This document shows, in pieces, positions 62,188-64,000 of a stretch of DNA of 64,000 nucleotides. Position 1 is the stretch's first letter. Each line of letters begins with the position of its first letter. Under the pieces are notes generated by a model. It was not told where the DNA came from, searched no databases, and saw nothing but the letters and a program-made list of their open reading frames with translations. This stretch comes from Thermoleophilia bacterium (GTDB taxonomy: Bacteria > Actinomycetota > Thermoleophilia > Gaiellales > Gaiellaceae). A program made the translations under genes and the position numbers. The stretch lies in the NCBI GenBank assembly GCA_020845695.1, contig JADLFG010000049.1:44628-108627 (forward strand), read 5' to 3'.

Positions 62188-63357
62188 ATGACCGCCGAGC
62201 TCGAGTCGCTCACCCGAAACGCCGTCGACGTGCTCCCGCACGGCGAGCTCGCCCGCAAGCTCGGCCGCGGGCGGCCGCTGCGGGTGAAGCTCGGGATCGA
62301 CCCGACCGCGCCCGACATCCATCTCGGGCACACCGTGCCGCTCGGCAAGCTGGCCGCGTTCCAGCGGGCGGGGCACACGGCGGTCCTGATCATCGGCGAT
62401 TACACGGCCCGGATCGGCGACCCCTCCGGACGCTCGAAGGAGCGCCCGGTGCTGTCGCCCGAAGAGCTCGACGCCAACGCCCGCACGTTCGCCGATCAGG
62501 CCTTCCGGATCCTCGACCCGGAGCTGACCGAGGTGCGCCACAACAGCGAGTGGCTCGGGCAGCTCGACTTCGCCGGGGTGCTGCGGCTGACGCGGACGAC
62601 GACCGTCGCCCGGCTGCTCGAGCGCGACGACTTCGCTCGGCGGCAGGCGGCCGAGGAGCCGATCTCGGTCTCGGAGCTCTTGTACCCGCTGATGCAGGGC
62701 TACGACTCGGTCGCGGTCGAGGCGGACGTCGAGCTTGGCGGCACCGACCAGCTCTACAACCTGCTCTGCGGGCGCGACGTGATGGAGGCGTACGGGCTCG
62801 AGCCGCAGGTTGCGCTCACCCTGCCGATACTCGTTGGCACCGACGGGCGCGAGCGGATGTCGAAGTCGAAGGGCAACTACGTCGGCGTCGCCGAGATGCC
62901 CGAGCAGCAGTTCGGCAAGCTGATGTCGATCCCGGACGCGGCGACCCCGGTCTACTGGCGCCTGTGCCTCGACGAGGAGTCGCCCGGCGGCGAGCCGATG
63001 GAGGCGAAGCTCGAGCTGGCCCGGCGGATCGTGCGCCGCTACCACGGCGAGGACGCGGCGGTCGCCGCCGAGGCGCACTTCACGCGGGTCGTGCGGCGGC
63101 ACGAGGCTCCGCAGGAGGTGACTGAGGTCCGGGTCCGGGCGGAGGGCGAGACGGCCTGGCTGCCGGGGCACCTGCGCGACTGGTTCGACCTGCCCTCGAC
63201 GAGCGAGGGCCGCAGGCTGCTCGAGCAGGGGGGCGTGCGGGTCGGGGGCGCCGTGGTCAGGGACGCGGAGGTGCCGTGGGCGCGCCTCGACGGGACGCTC
63301 GTGCAGGCCGGCAAGCGGCGCTTCGTCCGGGTCGTGGTCGAGTCGCCTGCCGCTTGA
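62188..63357 (+). CDS. tyrS: Tyrosyl-tRNA synthetase
   Basis: A 389-residue class I synthetase. The HIGH-type motif is HLGH (45-48), YDSVAVEADVELGGTDQLYN lines the tyrosine pocket, and the KMSKS-type motif is RMSKSKGN (223-230). A C-terminal S4 RNA-binding domain (GRRLLEQGGVRVGG) is present. It charges tRNA(Tyr). Its stop codon lies within the -35 box of the rRNA promoter. Confidence 0.96.
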   Translation: MTAELESLTRNAVDVLPHGELARKLGRGRPLRVKLGIDPTAPDIHLGHTVPLGKLAAFQRAGHTAVLIIGDYTARIGDPSGRSKERPVLSPEELDANARTFADQAFRILDPELTEVRHNSEWLGQLDFAGVLRLTRTTTVARLLERDDFARRQAAEEPISVSELLYPLMQGYDSVAVEADVELGGTDQLYNLLCGRDVMEAYGLEPQVALTLPILVGTDGRERMSKSKGNYVGVAEMPEQQFGKLMSIPDAATPVYWRLCLDEESPGGEPMEAKLELARRIVRRYHGEDAAVAAEAHFTRVVRRHEAPQEVTEVRVRAEGETAWLPGHLRDWFDLPSTSEGRRLLEQGGVRVGGAVVRDAEVPWARLDGTLVQAGKRRFVRVVVESPAA

Positions 63358-63381
63358 CAGCCCCCGGCCTTCAGGTATCAT
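63354..63381 (+). promoter_or_regulatory. rRNA operon promoter
   Basis: TTGACA (63354-63359), a 16-base spacer and TATCAT (63376-63381), the strongest match to the sigma-70 consensus in the window. The -35 overlaps the tyrS stop TGA (63355-63357). Confidence 0.8.
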
Positions 63382-63695
63382 TCCCTCGCTGCCTCACGGC
63401 CGCACCTTGGAGTCTGGGAACCTTCGACCTCGGAGAGCCCTTCAGCTAGGAGCCTCGAACGCGAATCGCTTCTACCGGAGGGCCTCTGATGCGGAGTCGT
63501 CGGGGCCCTTTCTCTTGGGCGGGGCCAGGTGGCGCGGTCTTTGAAAACTCAACAGCGCAACGCGTTCGAGAAAGCCTCGTGTGCCTCGGCACGCGCGGCT
63601 CACAACGAGCCCTGTCGCGGGGGGATCGGTGTTCCCGCGGCGGGTCTCTCCCCGAACTGACAGCAACCCGCCCTTCGGGGCGGCGGCTGACAGAT
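63382..63695 (+). other. rRNA leader with boxA-like antitermination site
   Basis: A roughly 310-base leader upstream of 16S. TCTTTGAAAACTCAACA (63538-63554) is a boxA-like element for the Nus antitermination complex. The part between 63560 and 63695 contains inverted-repeat segments (GCGCGGCTCACAACGAGCC and TGTCGCGGGG...CCCGCGG) likely to pair with sequence beyond 16S for RNase III processing. Open frames here are not genes. Confidence 0.7.

Positions 63696-64000
<305 letters not shown>

Overview
The window is about 72% GC and densely packed, with GTG/ATG starts, many 4-bp stop/start overlaps (GTGA, ATGA) and many genes whose only upstream signal is a TAnnnT -10 box 6-9 bases before the start codon. 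These traits, the gene content and the first ~305 bases of a 16S rRNA gene at the right edge suggest a deep-branching actinobacterium, probably of the class Thermoleophilia (Gaiella/Solirubrobacter-like). The class assignment is inference from a short 16S piece.

Left block (1-8142, + strand): a housekeeping run of tyrA (3' part), aroA, cmk, plsC, der, gpsA, a DUF3352 lipoprotein and a PfkB sugar kinase. It covers aromatic amino acid synthesis, nucleotide and phospholipid metabolism and ribosome assembly.

Minus-strand redox block (8150-18886): a molybdenum hydroxylase operon (FAD subunit, 2Fe-2S subunit, and a molybdopterin subunit split into two genes, then a cupin); a two-gene 2-oxoacid:ferredoxin oxidoreductase in which the beta and gamma subunits are fused; 6-phosphogluconate dehydrogenase; and a 2-oxoacid dehydrogenase E1 alpha/beta pair with a HAD hydrolase.

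Catabolic block (19067-29084): an SDR and a metallo-beta-lactamase-fold hydrolase diverge from a TetR regulator plus a 4-hydroxyphenylacetate-3-hydroxylase/4-hydroxybutyryl-CoA-dehydratase family enzyme. A perfect 18-bp palindrome sits between the promoter elements of the regulator. Next come a methylmalonate-semialdehyde dehydrogenase-like enzyme, an SMP-30 lactonase, an isochorismatase-fold protein lacking the usual cysteine, a zinc alcohol dehydrogenase, an ankyrin protein and a 2-hydroxyacid dehydrogenase.

Mixed block (29092-46304): a beta-propeller protein, a tiny membrane protein, a cold-shock protein, MsrB, a GNAT, a molybdopterin oxidoreductase, an IS3-like insertion sequence, an MFS transporter, an M32 carboxypeptidase, a CapA-like lipoprotein, a cyclase, an SQR-like flavoprotein, a frameshifted secreted-repeat protein, a secreted caspase-like (clan CD) protein and an orphan DNA methyltransferase.

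Right housekeeping block (46315-64000): cyclophilin, folD, a second cold-shock gene, gatCAB, a membrane protein, a short DnaJ, a class V aminotransferase with serA, a YbaK-type deacylase, ilvE, a DegT aminotransferase, a 3-methyladenine glycosylase, a class A PBP with PASTA domains, a Ni/Co transporter, tyrS and the start of an rRNA operon.

A family of palindromic repeats built on GGGGTCAGACCCC occurs in four intergenic places, three of them between convergent genes. The observations most worth follow-up are the split Mo-hydroxylase, the secreted caspase-like protein, the leaderless-promoter pattern, the palindrome family, two probable CTG starts and the operator-in-promoter of the TetR gene.
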